Below are positions 39,457 to 48,240 of a stretch of 60,089 bases of DNA, piece by piece. Source of the stretch: Collinsella sp. AF02-46-1 (GTDB lineage: Bacteria; Actinomycetota; Coriobacteriia; Coriobacteriales; Coriobacteriaceae). Under the pieces are notes generated by a model that saw only the letters and a program-made list of their open reading frames with translations, did no database searches and was not told where the DNA came from. A program made the translations under genes and the position numbers. Numbering within the stretch: the stretch's first letter is position 1; every line of letters begins with the position of its first letter. The stretch spans positions 1 through 60,089 of the forward strand of contig NZ_QSBV01000016.1 in NCBI RefSeq assembly GCF_003465825.1. The letters are read 5' to 3'.

Positions 39457-40590
39457 ATGGCAACACTCTCCGAACAAGAACGTAAGCGCATCCAGCGATA
39501 CTGCATCTGCCCCAAGGTTGCCGGCGCGGCGCTTGCCATGGCATTCGTGCTGCCCTTATTGATTATTCCTTTCGAAATGATCGACGACATCGTCTTCCAT
39601 CACGAAGGCTTCCAAGAGACGGGCATGATGACCGCCTTGGTGCTCACCGCCATCGAGCTCGTCATATTCTGCTACTGTGCCCTCGCGCCGCGTTTTGGCA
39701 TGCGCGGCAAGCAGTGGAAGGAAATGCAGAACCGGCTCGCCGTCGAGCAGAGCGAGAAAGACCGCTCGGCACAAATCGCAGGCGTTGTTGGCACGCAGGG
39801 CGCCGCACGCCTGCTCAAGAACAGCGACAACGAGACCGCACGCAACCTGGGCGGCACGGCAGAAGTCGCCGCTGCCGTAGGCGCCGTCGCCACCGCGGCA
39901 GATGTGCTTGCCGAGAGCTTCGCCAACGCAAAGGCTATGGCAGAGGCCTGTGGCGTGCCTATCCCCCGTGCAAAAAAGTGGATCGTCGCGCTTGTGGCGC
40001 TGCCCCTCGCAATTGTGTGCGGCGCCTATATCCCGCAGCTGGCGCAGGGAAACATCGAGATGCAGGAGAACGCCGCGGCCGCGGCCGAGCAGATCGCCAT
40101 CGCACGCAAGGCATTAGAGCCCTCATGCGAGTACGTGTCCGCCGATGACCCCTACGAGCGATATCAAGATTACGGCTATCACGTCCGCGGCTATCTGCAC
40201 GACGGCGACTCGGATACCCAAAAGACCTATACGTACCTGGATTTTGACAACAAGGGAACGCTCACGGAAGTGAGCTACGCGGCAGAGATCGACCCCGATG
40301 CGAGCCTCGAGGACAACCTTACCCGTATCGAGCTCGACCTTGACGAGCTTTCCTCTGCCGTCCAAACCATAAACGTCAAGGCCACAAGCCCCGAGCTCCT
40401 AGCAGCGCAGAAGCTTCCCGAAGAGTTTAGGCAGACTTTTTTGAACGGCTCGCTCTACGAGAGAATCTCTATCAGGACGAGTGGCGACTCCATTAAAGCG
40501 TATTACTCGTTTGATACGGATCCTAAGGACGAGTTTGACGAGTACACCCATCCAATCATCCGCATCACGCTGATGAGCAAAACAAACTAG
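39457..40590 (+). CDS. Hypothetical membrane protein with alanine-rich cytoplasmic region
   Basis: 377 residues. Two N-terminal spans (AGAALAMAFVLPLLIIPFEM and TGMMTALVLTAIELVIFCYC), an alanine-rich charged region (about 95-170), a third span WIVALVALPLAIVCGAYIPQ near residue 180, and a soluble C-terminal domain of about 180 residues with a tyrosine/aspartate-rich fold ending DEFDEYTHPIIRITLMS. No family recognised. AAGGACCGGCT precedes the ATG. A degenerate copy of its C-terminal end appears 240 bases downstream. Confidence 0.8.
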   Translation: MATLSEQERKRIQRYCICPKVAGAALAMAFVLPLLIIPFEMIDDIVFHHEGFQETGMMTALVLTAIELVIFCYCALAPRFGMRGKQWKEMQNRLAVEQSEKDRSAQIAGVVGTQGAARLLKNSDNETARNLGGTAEVAAAVGAVATAADVLAESFANAKAMAEACGVPIPRAKKWIVALVALPLAIVCGAYIPQLAQGNIEMQENAAAAAEQIAIARKALEPSCEYVSADDPYERYQDYGYHVRGYLHDGDSDTQKTYTYLDFDNKGTLTEVSYAAEIDPDASLEDNLTRIELDLDELSSAVQTINVKATSPELLAAQKLPEEFRQTFLNGSLYERISIRTSGDSIKAYYSFDTDPKDEFDEYTHPIIRITLMSKTN

Positions 40591-40626
40591 AAGGCGCGGG
40601 AGGGGCCATCCCCTTCCCGCGCCTTC
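40590..40626 (+). terminator. Strong GC hairpin after the membrane protein gene
   Basis: GAAGGCGCGGGA-g-GGG pairs with CCC-c-TTCCCGCGCCTTC around CAT; no long U-run follows. Confidence 0.7.
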
Positions 40627-40794
40627 TATCAAACACGACGGGCATCAAAACCGCTCGGTCTTACAGGTAAAGCTCCGGCTCCCTGTGCCTGGAGCATTCT
40701 TTTTCGAGCCTCATTGCCGTGGCTTTGAGCATGAGCTTGCTTTCTTGGGTAGCAAATCCGAGCTATCGAAAGTGCCGCCACTTGGCACCGGCTA

Positions 40795-40913
40795 ATGCGC
40801 CGCAAAGTAACCGACAATCCGAAAGGGTGCCCGAGGAAGAGTTCGACGAATACATCCGTCCGGAAATTAGTCTTATGCTCTCAGCGAAGAAATGCCAGGG
40901 GCCTACGCTCTAG
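40795..40913 (+). pseudogene. Fragment resembling the C-terminus of the upstream membrane protein
   Basis: The frame ends with PEEEFDEYIRPEISLMLSAKK, comparable to PKDEFDEYTHPIIRITLMS at the end of the 377-residue protein. No start or upstream part is preserved. Probably the remains of a second gene copy or of a partial duplication. Confidence 0.45.
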
Positions 40914-40940
40914 TTGGCGCTCGAGAACGCCGTCTATCTC

Positions 40941-41126
40941 TCGAGGTCTAATACTTTTCCCGAGAAGTGAACGGCTATATTTGGACCCCCGAAGCATCGA
41001 CATTTTTAGACGCCAAACCCGCAGGATTTGGCTGGCAAAACCGCAGGAAATTGCATCTCAAAAGTGTCGATGCTTCGGGGGTCCATTTTGACTCGTTCAC
41101 TTCTCGGGAAAAGTATTAGACCTCGA
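40941..41126. mobile_element. 186-bp element with long terminal inverted repeats (MITE-like)
   Basis: Outer arms TCGAGGTCTAATACTTTTCC plus CGAGAAGTGAACG (33 bp) are perfectly inverted at 41094-41126. After short unpaired stretches, inner arms TGGACCCCCGAAGCATCGAC are inverted at 41065-41084 (GTCGATGCTTCGGGGGTCCA). The core has GCCAAA/TTTGGC and two direct copies of CCGCAGGA. No coding capacity and no clear target duplication. Confidence 0.85.
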
Positions 41127-41140
41127 TTTAAATGTCACTC

Positions 41141-41172
41141 AATGTGACAAAATGACAGTCTCTTTGTCACAT
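41141..41172. repeat. Dispersed palindrome family A, copy 3 (degenerate centre)
   Basis: Outer arms AATGTGACAAA and TTTGTCACATT are kept; the centre reads ATGACAGTCTC. It abuts the TAA stop codon of the ABC protein gene (minus strand). Confidence 0.85.
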
Positions 41173-44100
41173 TATTCGGAGCGCAGGGCTTCCACGGGGT
41201 CTTTTTTGGATGCACTGCGGGCCGGCAGCAGGCCGGCAACGACCGTCAGCAGCACCGAAATTGCAATGAGCGCCAGCGCATCCTGCACGGGCAGGCTCAT
41301 CAGATTGGGTACCTGTTTGGCAGCAAGCGCCCAGGCATTAACCGGAAAACTCACGAGCACCACAACGACAATGGCAAAGACACCGGCGATGAGGCCCTCG
41401 ATAAAGGTCTCGGCGTTGAACACGTTTGCCACGTTGCGCTTCGACGCACCGATTGCGCGTAGGATGCCGATCTCCTTCTTGCGCTCCAGTACGCTGATGT
41501 AGGTGATGATGCCGATCATGATGGAGCTCACGACCAGGCTGATGCTCACGAACGCGATGAGCACCAAGCTGATGGTATTCACGATGTCGGTCACCGAGCC
41601 CATGATGATGCCCATGTAGTCGGTGTACGAAATTGCCTGTTCATCATGGCCAGCAGCTTTGACCTGCTTGTTGTACGCATCGATATGGTCGAGTACGCGC
41701 TCCTTGGCCTCAAAGTCACGCGGGAAAATCTTGACCGAGATGGGGTCCGCTTCATCCGCGTAGCCCAACGTGGTCAGATTGTTGTCGTAGGTAAGCTTCG
41801 ACGCCTTGGCATAGCTCATCATGAGCGAGCTCAGGTCCTCGGCGTCCATGTTGAAGTGGATGGCACGAGCAAAGGCGCTCGCATCCACGCGCATGGCGCT
41901 CGCCAGGTTGGCAAAACTCGAAGACATCTGCGTCACCATCTGGTCCATGAGCCCTGCCGCGGCGGCCTTAAGCTGGGTCGACACGGTCGTTGCCACCTGC
42001 TCGCTGATTGCCTTCGTCACCTGATCCATAGCCTGCTGCAAATACGGAGCCAGCTGCTTTTGCACATAGTCGGCCATCGCCTGCTGCAGGCGCTCGGCCA
42101 GGATATCGCCGCCGAGCGCTTTGAGCTGAGCCAGGCATTGCTGGGCTGCCGCATCATTCTCAAGATAAGTCGAGAATGCGGCAGCGAGCTTTGACGCGTC
42201 CTTAAGATCTTCGGGTGTCAGCGCCTTAAACTGATCAGACTGCAAAAAGCCCTCAAACAGCTGATTGGCTAGTGTTCCCACCTGCTGCATTTGCTCGGGC
42301 GTGAGTTCCAGACCGTCAAAGATATCCGAAAAATCTGGGGCTGGCGCTTTGGCCATGATGTCGCTGAAGTCGATGTCCTTACCAACGCCCGAAAGGTCAA
42401 TGTCCAGCCCGGACAAGTCAAGACCCGACAGGTCCATACCGCCGGCAACACCCGAGAGCGCAGACGTATCGAACGAGAACGCGCTCTTGAGCGCCGCCTC
42501 GTCCACACTGAACATGCTGCCCAGGTCCACGCCTTGTTTGGCCTCGCCTTGCAGCTCATCGAAAGACTTGCCCGTAAAGACATCCGTCTCGGGGTGGGCA
42601 AGTTGCTCTTGCACGATCTGCGAATCGGCAGCGCGCTCCATAAGCTGGCGAGTCAGCGCATGCGTGTAGGCAATGCCCGGGGACAACGCACTCGCATTGG
42701 CCGTCTCGTTAGGCCGCACCACGCCCACAATGTGCACGTCAATACCGTCGGCAACCTTGTCGGCCATAAAGTCGGCGTCGCCAGACATATCGGTCCACAT
42801 GCCGGTCTCTTCGTTTTTGCGATACGCATCGGCCGGCGACAGCACCTTAAACGTCGTGGACAGCGCATCGTCGTAGGTAAAGTCGGCGCCGGTCTCGGGC
42901 GTTTCGACCCCACCGTCTGCCGTCATGGCGCTGTTGACCAAGTCGTTGAGCTCATTGATATCCAGAGCGCCGATGCTGTAGAGCGTGTAGTCGCCCACCG
43001 TACCGCGGCTCGAAAGCACCATCACGGCTTCGTTGGCGGACGTGGGCCAATGCCCCGCCACGACATCGTACTGGCTGTCGAGCAAACTCTGATCGTCGAT
43101 CATCTCGTTAAAGACCGAGGTTCCCATGGAGTCCATGCTCACCGTTGCCGCCGAGCTCGCACCACCGCTCATGGCCTCGGTCATAGCGTTGGGCACCAGC
43201 CGGACAGGCTTCTCATCGCCCTTGCCGGCACGATAGACAACCGGCGTCACGCCGTAACCGTACTGGATGGCATTGACCTCTTTGTCGATACCGTCGCCGC
43301 CGGCATCGAGCCATGCCTTAAAGCTCGTCATATCGTTGGACTTAACACTTGCAAACATATCCTTTACGGCCGTGACCACGGGAATCTTTTCGGTTCCCTG
43401 AGCCTTGCCGTCGGTGGCGTCGTCGGACGAGCCCTCGTTCTTGGACGTATCGTCATCCGCAGCCCCCTGCCCGCCCATCATGGACGACAGGTCGTAGTCC
43501 TGCTTGGAAATGGTAAGCGGGTAGCTCGAGAGCGTATCCTCCTCGACCTTTTTGATGTAGCCGTTTACGCCATTGGACAGCGCCAAAATCGCCGCGATGC
43601 CAATAATGCCAATCGAGCCCGCAAAGGCCGTCATGGCCGTACGGCCCTTTTTGGTCATGAGGTTTCGGGCAGAAAGCCCCAGCGCCGTCACAAAGCTCAT
43701 CGAGGTTTTGCGCGTAGGCTTGGCCTCGCGGCGCGTGGCGTCAGCGACATCGAAAGGATCAGAATCGTCGGTAATCTTGCCGTCCGCCAGGTTGACGATA
43801 CGCGTGGCATACTCGTACGCCAGATCGGGATTATGCGTGACCATGATAACCAGACGGTCGCGCGCGACGTCCTTGAGCAAGTCCATGACCTGTACGGACG
43901 TTGTGGAATCCAAGGCGCCAGTCGGCTCGTCTGCCAGCACAATCTCGGGATCATTAATCAGGGCGCGGGCGATGGCCACGCGCTGCATCTGTCCACCCGA
44001 AAGCTGACTCGGGCGTTTGTTCACGTGCTCGCCCAGACCAACGGCCTCGAGCGCCTTGCGCGCACGCTGGCGGCGCTCGGCGTGCCCCACGCCCGTGAGC

Positions 44101-44426
44101 GCAAGCGCCAGCTCCACGTTTTCCAAAATGGTCTGATGTGGAATGAGGTTATAGCTTTGGAACACAAAGCCGATGCGGTTGTTGCGATAGGCATCCCAAT
44201 CGCGATCGTGGAAGTCCTTGGTCGAAATACCGTCGATTAGCAGGTCACCCGAGTCAAAGTGGTCGAGTCCGCCGATAACGTTGAGCATCGTGGTCTTACC
44301 CGAACCCGAGGGCCCCAGAATGGCCACGAACTCGTTATCCCGAAAAGACAGGCTCACGCTGTCGAGCGCCACCTGCGTAAACGACTGCGTAACGTACCTT
44401 TTGCAAATTCCTTTGAGTTCCAACAT
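41172..44426 (-). CDS. MacB/FtsX-type ABC transporter, ATPase fused to permease
   Basis: 1084 residues. An N-terminal MacB/LolD-like ATPase (Walker A GPSGSGKTT, signature LSGGQMQRVAIARAL, Walker B VLADEPTGALDS), a first span near residue 275 (AGSIGIIGIAAILALSNGV), a very long extracellular region of about 600 residues with helical, glutamine/alanine-rich stretches (many LSGLDLSGLD-like repeats), then three C-terminal FtsX spans. Such proteins act in envelope stress, peptide or lipoprotein export. Start 44426 follows GGGAGAGGTTGCC. Single gene. The physiological substrate is unknown. Confidence 0.9.
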   Translation of the reverse strand: MLELKGICKRYVTQSFTQVALDSVSLSFRDNEFVAILGPSGSGKTTMLNVIGGLDHFDSGDLLIDGISTKDFHDRDWDAYRNNRIGFVFQSYNLIPHQTILENVELALALTGVGHAERRQRARKALEAVGLGEHVNKRPSQLSGGQMQRVAIARALINDPEIVLADEPTGALDSTTSVQVMDLLKDVARDRLVIMVTHNPDLAYEYATRIVNLADGKITDDSDPFDVADATRREAKPTRKTSMSFVTALGLSARNLMTKKGRTAMTAFAGSIGIIGIAAILALSNGVNGYIKKVEEDTLSSYPLTISKQDYDLSSMMGGQGAADDDTSKNEGSSDDATDGKAQGTEKIPVVTAVKDMFASVKSNDMTSFKAWLDAGGDGIDKEVNAIQYGYGVTPVVYRAGKGDEKPVRLVPNAMTEAMSGGASSAATVSMDSMGTSVFNEMIDDQSLLDSQYDVVAGHWPTSANEAVMVLSSRGTVGDYTLYSIGALDINELNDLVNSAMTADGGVETPETGADFTYDDALSTTFKVLSPADAYRKNEETGMWTDMSGDADFMADKVADGIDVHIVGVVRPNETANASALSPGIAYTHALTRQLMERAADSQIVQEQLAHPETDVFTGKSFDELQGEAKQGVDLGSMFSVDEAALKSAFSFDTSALSGVAGGMDLSGLDLSGLDIDLSGVGKDIDFSDIMAKAPAPDFSDIFDGLELTPEQMQQVGTLANQLFEGFLQSDQFKALTPEDLKDASKLAAAFSTYLENDAAAQQCLAQLKALGGDILAERLQQAMADYVQKQLAPYLQQAMDQVTKAISEQVATTVSTQLKAAAAGLMDQMVTQMSSSFANLASAMRVDASAFARAIHFNMDAEDLSSLMMSYAKASKLTYDNNLTTLGYADEADPISVKIFPRDFEAKERVLDHIDAYNKQVKAAGHDEQAISYTDYMGIIMGSVTDIVNTISLVLIAFVSISLVVSSIMIGIITYISVLERKKEIGILRAIGASKRNVANVFNAETFIEGLIAGVFAIVVVVLVSFPVNAWALAAKQVPNLMSLPVQDALALIAISVLLTVVAGLLPARSASKKDPVEALRSE

Positions 44427-44606
44427 GGACGGCAACCTCTCCCGCGCAGGCACCTTGCCCGCTCTCCCCCGCCGTTCGTATTCGACGCGTTTGTCCTACT
44501 CTATCCCCATTTTTTACCGGCGCAAGTGGGGAATGTAACGAAGCGCGCCAAAAAACGAGCAGGACGGCACATCGCGTGACGTACCATCCCGCACATAGCA
44601 TCGATA

Positions 44607-44637
44607 ATGTGACAAAGGGACTGTCCCTTTGTCACAT
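44607..44637. repeat. Dispersed palindrome family A, copy 4 (perfect)
   Basis: ATGTGACAAAGGGAC, T, GTCCCTTTGTCACAT, identical to copy 2. It lies 32 bases beyond the 3' end of the DUF5714 gene and between two minus-strand genes. Confidence 0.95.
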
Positions 44638-44668
44638 CTGCCCAACTCTTATTGGTGCACCCGATTCC

Positions 44669-45253
44669 CTATTGGATGATAAAGGACGGATGATACGGGC
44701 ACTTTTCGCCCATGCACACTGTATTGACCGCATAGCTATCGCAGGCTGGCGTCTTCTCCCATGCTTTAAGCTGTGGTCCGCCGAGCGCGTTAAAAAACGA
44801 AACGGCCTCACGAATCGCCACGCGCGCATCTCGCTTGCAGCACCGTGGGCTTCCCGAGCGCGCGATGGCGGCAAGCAGCTCCGAAACCATAAGCTGCCCT
44901 TCCTGCCAGCCTTCACTGCGCAGCGGCGCATTGCCCCGCACGATTGCATATGCCATGCCCGCAGACGCAGCTGCCCCGCACATGCCCCAGCGGGCACACG
45001 TCGCCCCCGGCACACAATCCGAACGAGACATCAAATCGGCAAGATCGTCTTTGAGCATCGCATCTCGCTCCCTAGATGCTTCGGCGTTGCGCCAGCACGC
45101 AAGCAGCACCGCGCCCACAATAAAATGGTGGATGGGGCCAAAAGCCACGCAGCGCTCATCTGCCATAACCTCTTCCAAAAGAGCCGCGGGCGCCACCGAC
45201 ACACTGGCCATGAGCATCTCAACAATCCAGCCTGTTTGTTCGTCTTTTGCCAT
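44669..45253 (-). CDS. DUF5714-like cysteine-rich protein
   Basis: 194 residues. Several cysteine motifs (CVPGATCARWGMCGAAASAG, RCCKRDARVAI, and C-terminal ACDSYAVNTVCMGEKCPYHP) resemble DUF5714 proteins found in anaerobes, where cysteines may bind metal. GPIHHFIVGAVLLACWRN is a further conserved block. Start 45253 is set by TAGAGGAGGATGCCGC. No operon partner. Function unknown. Confidence 0.75.
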   Translation of the reverse strand: MAKDEQTGWIVEMLMASVSVAPAALLEEVMADERCVAFGPIHHFIVGAVLLACWRNAEASRERDAMLKDDLADLMSRSDCVPGATCARWGMCGAAASAGMAYAIVRGNAPLRSEGWQEGQLMVSELLAAIARSGSPRCCKRDARVAIREAVSFFNALGGPQLKAWEKTPACDSYAVNTVCMGEKCPYHPSFIIQ

Positions 45254-45460
45254 GCGGCATCCTCCTCTAAAACAAATTGTGCGCACACTCCATTATGGCC
45301 TTCTTCTGCCCGGCGCGCTCAATGCGAAACAACCTGCTTCGCTCGTGCCGCCAACAAGCCCTGCTAGTTCTCGTCGCAAACCAGCCCTGCTCAGGAGCAA
45401 CACCAGAGGCGATGGCAGGCACGATGGACAGTGGCAACACCACGACGGCAGCTCTTTTCG

Positions 45461-45492
45461 AAAAAGAAGGCCCCGCGCAATCGCGCGAGGCC
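45461..45492 (-). terminator. Intrinsic terminator after the guaA remnant
   Basis: Minus strand: GGCC-t-CGCGC, loop GATT, GCGCG-g-GGCC, then TTCTTTTT. It is still intact although the gene in front is broken. Confidence 0.75.
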
Positions 45493-45531
45493 CCCCATTC
45501 ATGGAACTATGATCAAAGCAGCCCAAAAAGC

Positions 45532-45795
45532 TTATTCCCACTCAACGGTGCCGACGGGTTTGGGCGTGAGGTCGTAGCACACGCGGCAGATGCCGGGGAC
45601 CTCGTCCTTGTACAGAAGTCTGACGGTCTCGCAGAGCTCAAACTGCAGGTCCTCGGGCAGGCCAACCACGTTGTGATGGGCCTTCACGCCGTCCTGGGAC
45701 TCCAGGATGTCGGGATAGATGGTGCCCTGGGCGAGGAAGCTGACCTCGTCGCCAACCCTGCGGGCCTCCTTTTCGGTTCGATGGGAATGCGTCAC
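45532..45795 (-). pseudogene. guaA: GMP synthase (guaA) remnant with a large internal deletion
   Basis: The frame gives [49 protein letters not shown] and RLLYKDEV, all recognisable from the ATP-pyrophosphatase part of GuaA, and then joins directly to [18 protein letters not shown], the last 18 residues of GuaA. About 115 residues between KDEV and the end (including the HPFPGPGL block) and everything before the FLAQG region are missing. It keeps the natural stop codon and a terminator. It cannot be a working GMP synthase. Confidence 0.8.
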
Positions 45796-45909
45796 ACGTA
45801 TGCAAACGCACCGTCATATGACTTCATTATATGCAGAACAAGATGTGTTTCCCATCGCTGCGACAAGGCTTTTTGCAGAGGTGGCAATTTTTCCTACTGT
45901 CGAGGTCAG

Positions 45910-45984
45910 CTAGGCTTCGGTAGCCACCTTGGCAGCATCGCCAATAGACTCTTCCTTTATACGTTCTGCGTAATCGTATGCCAT
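45910..45984 (-). pseudogene. Short coding-like fragment
   Basis: A 24-codon minus-strand frame MAYDYAERIKEESIGDAAKV-ATEA ending in TAG looks like the C-terminal end of a helical protein. It lies upstream of the guaA remnant on the same strand and may be another remnant of the same lost locus. The rest of 45254-46049 holds no gene. Confidence 0.25.
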
Positions 45985-46015
45985 GCCCACAAATTCCAGT
46001 CCCGAGTAACAGGAG

Positions 46016-46021
46016 TACAAT
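46016..46021 (+). promoter_or_regulatory. -10-like TACAAT upstream of the LuxR gene
   Basis: TACAAT lies 29 bases before the ATG at 46050, a usual distance for a short leader. Confidence 0.4.
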
Positions 46022-46049
46022 TGCTGCTATTGTTGCCGGCTGTTGGGAG

Positions 46050-47054
46050 ATGGACTGCGATGGCTACCCATGCGTTCCCATGCCGTTGATGTGCACCGCC
46101 TTTGTGCCGGGGCAGATTGACGCTGCGGTTGCAGGCATTTCCGACCCCGATTCGCGCGCCATTGCCACGGCAGAAGCGCTGTACTTTCGCGGACAGGCCA
46201 CCCTCGCTGCCAAGACGGCGCGCCCCTATCTTGACGCCACCGACCCCGCACTGCGCTATTCCGCATGCTTTATCTGCGGATACGCCAGTCTGTCGCTCAA
46301 CCGTATCGCCGATGCCCGCCGGTGCCTTACTGGCATCCTCGATACGCCGGCCGACGAGGAATCGCCTGCCGTCCACGCCATGCACATCCTGTTCGCCTCG
46401 GCCGCGAGCGTCCTGCTGCACTTGTCTTCCCCGTATTCCGCCGAAGAGTTTTATCCGCTTGCGGCGCATTTGCCCGAAGGTCTGCGCCTGTTCGCCAGCT
46501 ACGTGATGGCGCACGCCTTGTATCTGCGCGGCGAATACGGCCGCAGCCTGGGCATGGTGGAAAATACCCTGATCATGAAACAGGGAAGCTATCCCATCTC
46601 GGAACTGTTCCTGCACCTGGCGGCTTCCATGGCATGCATGAGCCTCAAGGACATCGACGCCGCAAAGGCACATTTCGGAGCCGCTTGGGACATTGCGCGC
46701 CCCGACGGCCTTATCGAGCTCATTGGCGAGCACCACGGCCTTTTACAGGGGCTCATCGAGGCGTGCCTAAAAGCGCAATACCCTGACGATTTCGCACGCA
46801 TCATCGAGATTACGTATCGATTCAGCTACGGCTGGCGGCGCATCCACAACCCCGATTCGGGCGAGGACGTGGCCGACGATTTAACGACCACGGAGTTCAC
46901 CATGGCCATGCTCGCCTGCCGCGGATGGACCGACGCCGAAATCGCACGCCACATGGAAGTATCGCCGGGCGCTGTTAAAAACCGCCTATCAGGAGTGTAT
47001 GCCAAGCTTGGTATCGGAACTCGCGCCGAGCTGGTTGCCCACATGTTGCGCTAG
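46050..47054 (+). CDS. LuxR-family regulator with TPR-like body
   Basis: 334 residues. The C-terminal 65 residues form a LuxR/GerE helix-turn-helix (TEFTMAMLACRGWTDAEIAR, then VSPGAVKNRLSGVYAKLGIG). The preceding 260 residues are helical repeats resembling TPR arrays (AVAGISDPDSRAIATAEALY, CFICGYASLSLNRIADARRC, YLRGEYGRSLGMVENTLIM), as in MalT-like regulators but without an ATPase domain. The start is uncertain: ATG at 46050, 46080 or 46089 are in frame and none has a good ribosome binding site. Target genes unknown. Confidence 0.8.
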   Translation: MDCDGYPCVPMPLMCTAFVPGQIDAAVAGISDPDSRAIATAEALYFRGQATLAAKTARPYLDATDPALRYSACFICGYASLSLNRIADARRCLTGILDTPADEESPAVHAMHILFASAASVLLHLSSPYSAEEFYPLAAHLPEGLRLFASYVMAHALYLRGEYGRSLGMVENTLIMKQGSYPISELFLHLAASMACMSLKDIDAAKAHFGAAWDIARPDGLIELIGEHHGLLQGLIEACLKAQYPDDFARIIEITYRFSYGWRRIHNPDSGEDVADDLTTTEFTMAMLACRGWTDAEIARHMEVSPGAVKNRLSGVYAKLGIGTRAELVAHMLR

Positions 47055-47075
47055 TGGCCAGACTGCCTAGCGTAT

Positions 47076-47105
47076 CGAAAGCGCTCCGGGGGCCTAGCGC
47101 TTTCG
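47076..47105 (+). terminator. Hairpin after the LuxR gene
   Basis: CGAAAGCGCT pairs with AGCGCTTTCG (10 bp) around ten bases; no U-run, so termination efficiency is uncertain. Confidence 0.5.
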
Positions 47106-47115
47106 CGCGCTCAAA

Positions 47116-47304
47116 TTGGACATTTTGGCCCTCGAACGGCACTACCGCCACGGGGCACCTTCTCGCAAAGACAGCAACGTCCCCCTGACGGCAGCCGCGG
47201 CAGCACTCGCCGCGGCAGGCGCCGGCCTTGTCGCCTACAGCGCCCGCCGCACGGCGCTCGAAACCGACACCGCCAATGAGGTCAATTCTGATAAGCGTCG
47301 CTAG
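47116..47304 (+). CDS. Possible small single-span protein
   Basis: A 62-codon frame starting with TTG. It has a basic stretch (HYRHGAPSRKD), one alanine-rich hydrophobic segment (PLTAAAAALAAAGAGLVAYS) followed by ARR and a charged tail. The look is that of the C-terminal anchor of a surface protein, so it may be a remnant instead of a gene. No ribosome binding site. Confidence 0.3.
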   Translation: MDILALERHYRHGAPSRKDSNVPLTAAAAALAAAGAGLVAYSARRTALETDTANEVNSDKRR

Positions 47305-47353
47305 CTTCTAGTTACTTTTGCGAGAGACGCCGACTCGGCTCATCGAACATCAA

Positions 47354-47389
47354 AATGGGCTGGTTCTGGATACCCAGAGCCAGCCCATT
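47354..47389 (-). terminator. Terminator after the HTH/membrane pair
   Basis: AATGGGCTGGTTCTGG pairs with CCAGAGCCAGCCCATT (one G-U type position) around a four-base loop; on the minus strand it is followed by TTTTG. Confidence 0.75.
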
Positions 47390-47394
47390 ACGCA

Positions 47395-47979
47395 TTAGAT
47401 GTCGTCAGAGGAGTCGAGTTCTGCCTCGAGCTTGGCGCGGCGTCTTTTCGCCGTGAAAAACGTTGCGCACAGGACTGCAAACGTGGCCGCGAAAACCGTC
47501 GCACCGCAGAACACGCCCGTGGCCAGGTTCGCCAACCAAAAGACGCTTTCGGGCGGCACGATCTGCGCCTCAGCGATACAGCGCATTGCGGCAATAACAA
47601 GCGCGAACGCGACGCCGCTAAGACTGCTGACAAGCAGGAAATATCCAACAGGAAGATGCTCGGTTTGCCCAAAACGATTGGTATCGACATAGCCCTTCCG
47701 CGTTTGCAGTCCTGCGCAAATCAACATCACGAGAACGAGCCACAAATACATGGCTGCCTCGAACGGCGTTGCAAAGCCATGCGGCATTTCACTGGCGTCG
47801 CTGTGAACCCACGCAACCTGTCGAGCTATAGACTGGTAGAGAAAGATCATCAACATGCCAAACGAAAGCAGCACGAAACCAATCTTGTAGATCTTCGCGC
47901 TCTCAGCCTCCAGGCGCTCATCCTTTGGGCCGGCATATTCACGCCACTTTTGCACGAGTTTTAAATCTTCAAATTTCAT
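47395..47979 (-). CDS. Four-span hypothetical membrane protein (partner of the HTH gene)
   Basis: 194 residues: a soluble N-terminus (KFEDLKLVQKWREYAGPKDE), spans at GFVLLSFGMLMIFLYQSIA, MYLWLVLVMLICAGLQ, GYFLLVSSLSGVAFALVIAA and GVFCGATVFAATFAVLCATF, and a basic/acidic tail ending SSDDI. It resembles the DUF6773/DUF3169-type membrane proteins that are co-transcribed with small XRE regulators. It begins nine bases after the HTH gene. Role unknown. Confidence 0.8.
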   Translation of the reverse strand: MKFEDLKLVQKWREYAGPKDERLEAESAKIYKIGFVLLSFGMLMIFLYQSIARQVAWVHSDASEMPHGFATPFEAAMYLWLVLVMLICAGLQTRKGYVDTNRFGQTEHLPVGYFLLVSSLSGVAFALVIAAMRCIAEAQIVPPESVFWLANLATGVFCGATVFAATFAVLCATFFTAKRRRAKLEAELDSSDDI

Positions 47980-47988
47980 AGCGAACTC

Positions 47989-48219
47989 CTAAAGAGCGTT
48001 AGGGTCGGCGTCGGTTTCGTCTTCCCAAAACAAGTCGTTCAACGTAACGCGCAGCGCCTTACAGATTGCCACGCACAAATTGAGCGTGGGGTTGTAGCCG
48101 CCCGCCTCGATAAGGCCGATGGTTTGGCGCGTAACGCCCACGGCTTGGGCCAAGTCGGCTTGCGAAAGGCCAGCCGCCGCGCGCGCCGCCTTCATGCGAA
48201 GGTTCTTTTTACCCGGCAT
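47989..48219 (-). CDS. Small XRE-family regulator
   Basis: 76 residues, essentially one HTH_3 domain: AARAAAGLSQADLAQAVGVT, RQTIGLIEAGGYNPTLNLC, and the end KALRVTLNDLFWEDE. Start 48219 follows GAAAGGAGCTCA; the longer frame to 48279 runs through the promoter. Together with the membrane protein it forms a two-gene operon of the kind that controls its own expression. Its promoter is bracketed by inverted GACAGATAT sites. Confidence 0.88.
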   Translation of the reverse strand: MPGKKNLRMKAARAAAGLSQADLAQAVGVTRQTIGLIEAGGYNPTLNLCVAICKALRVTLNDLFWEDETDADPNAL

Positions 48220-48240
48220 TGAGCTCCTTTCGTAGTAATG

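Noticed and set aside
42291..44240. 649-codon plus-strand open frame
   Set aside because: Antisense to the MacB/FtsX gene; composition typical of a GC-rich shadow frame.
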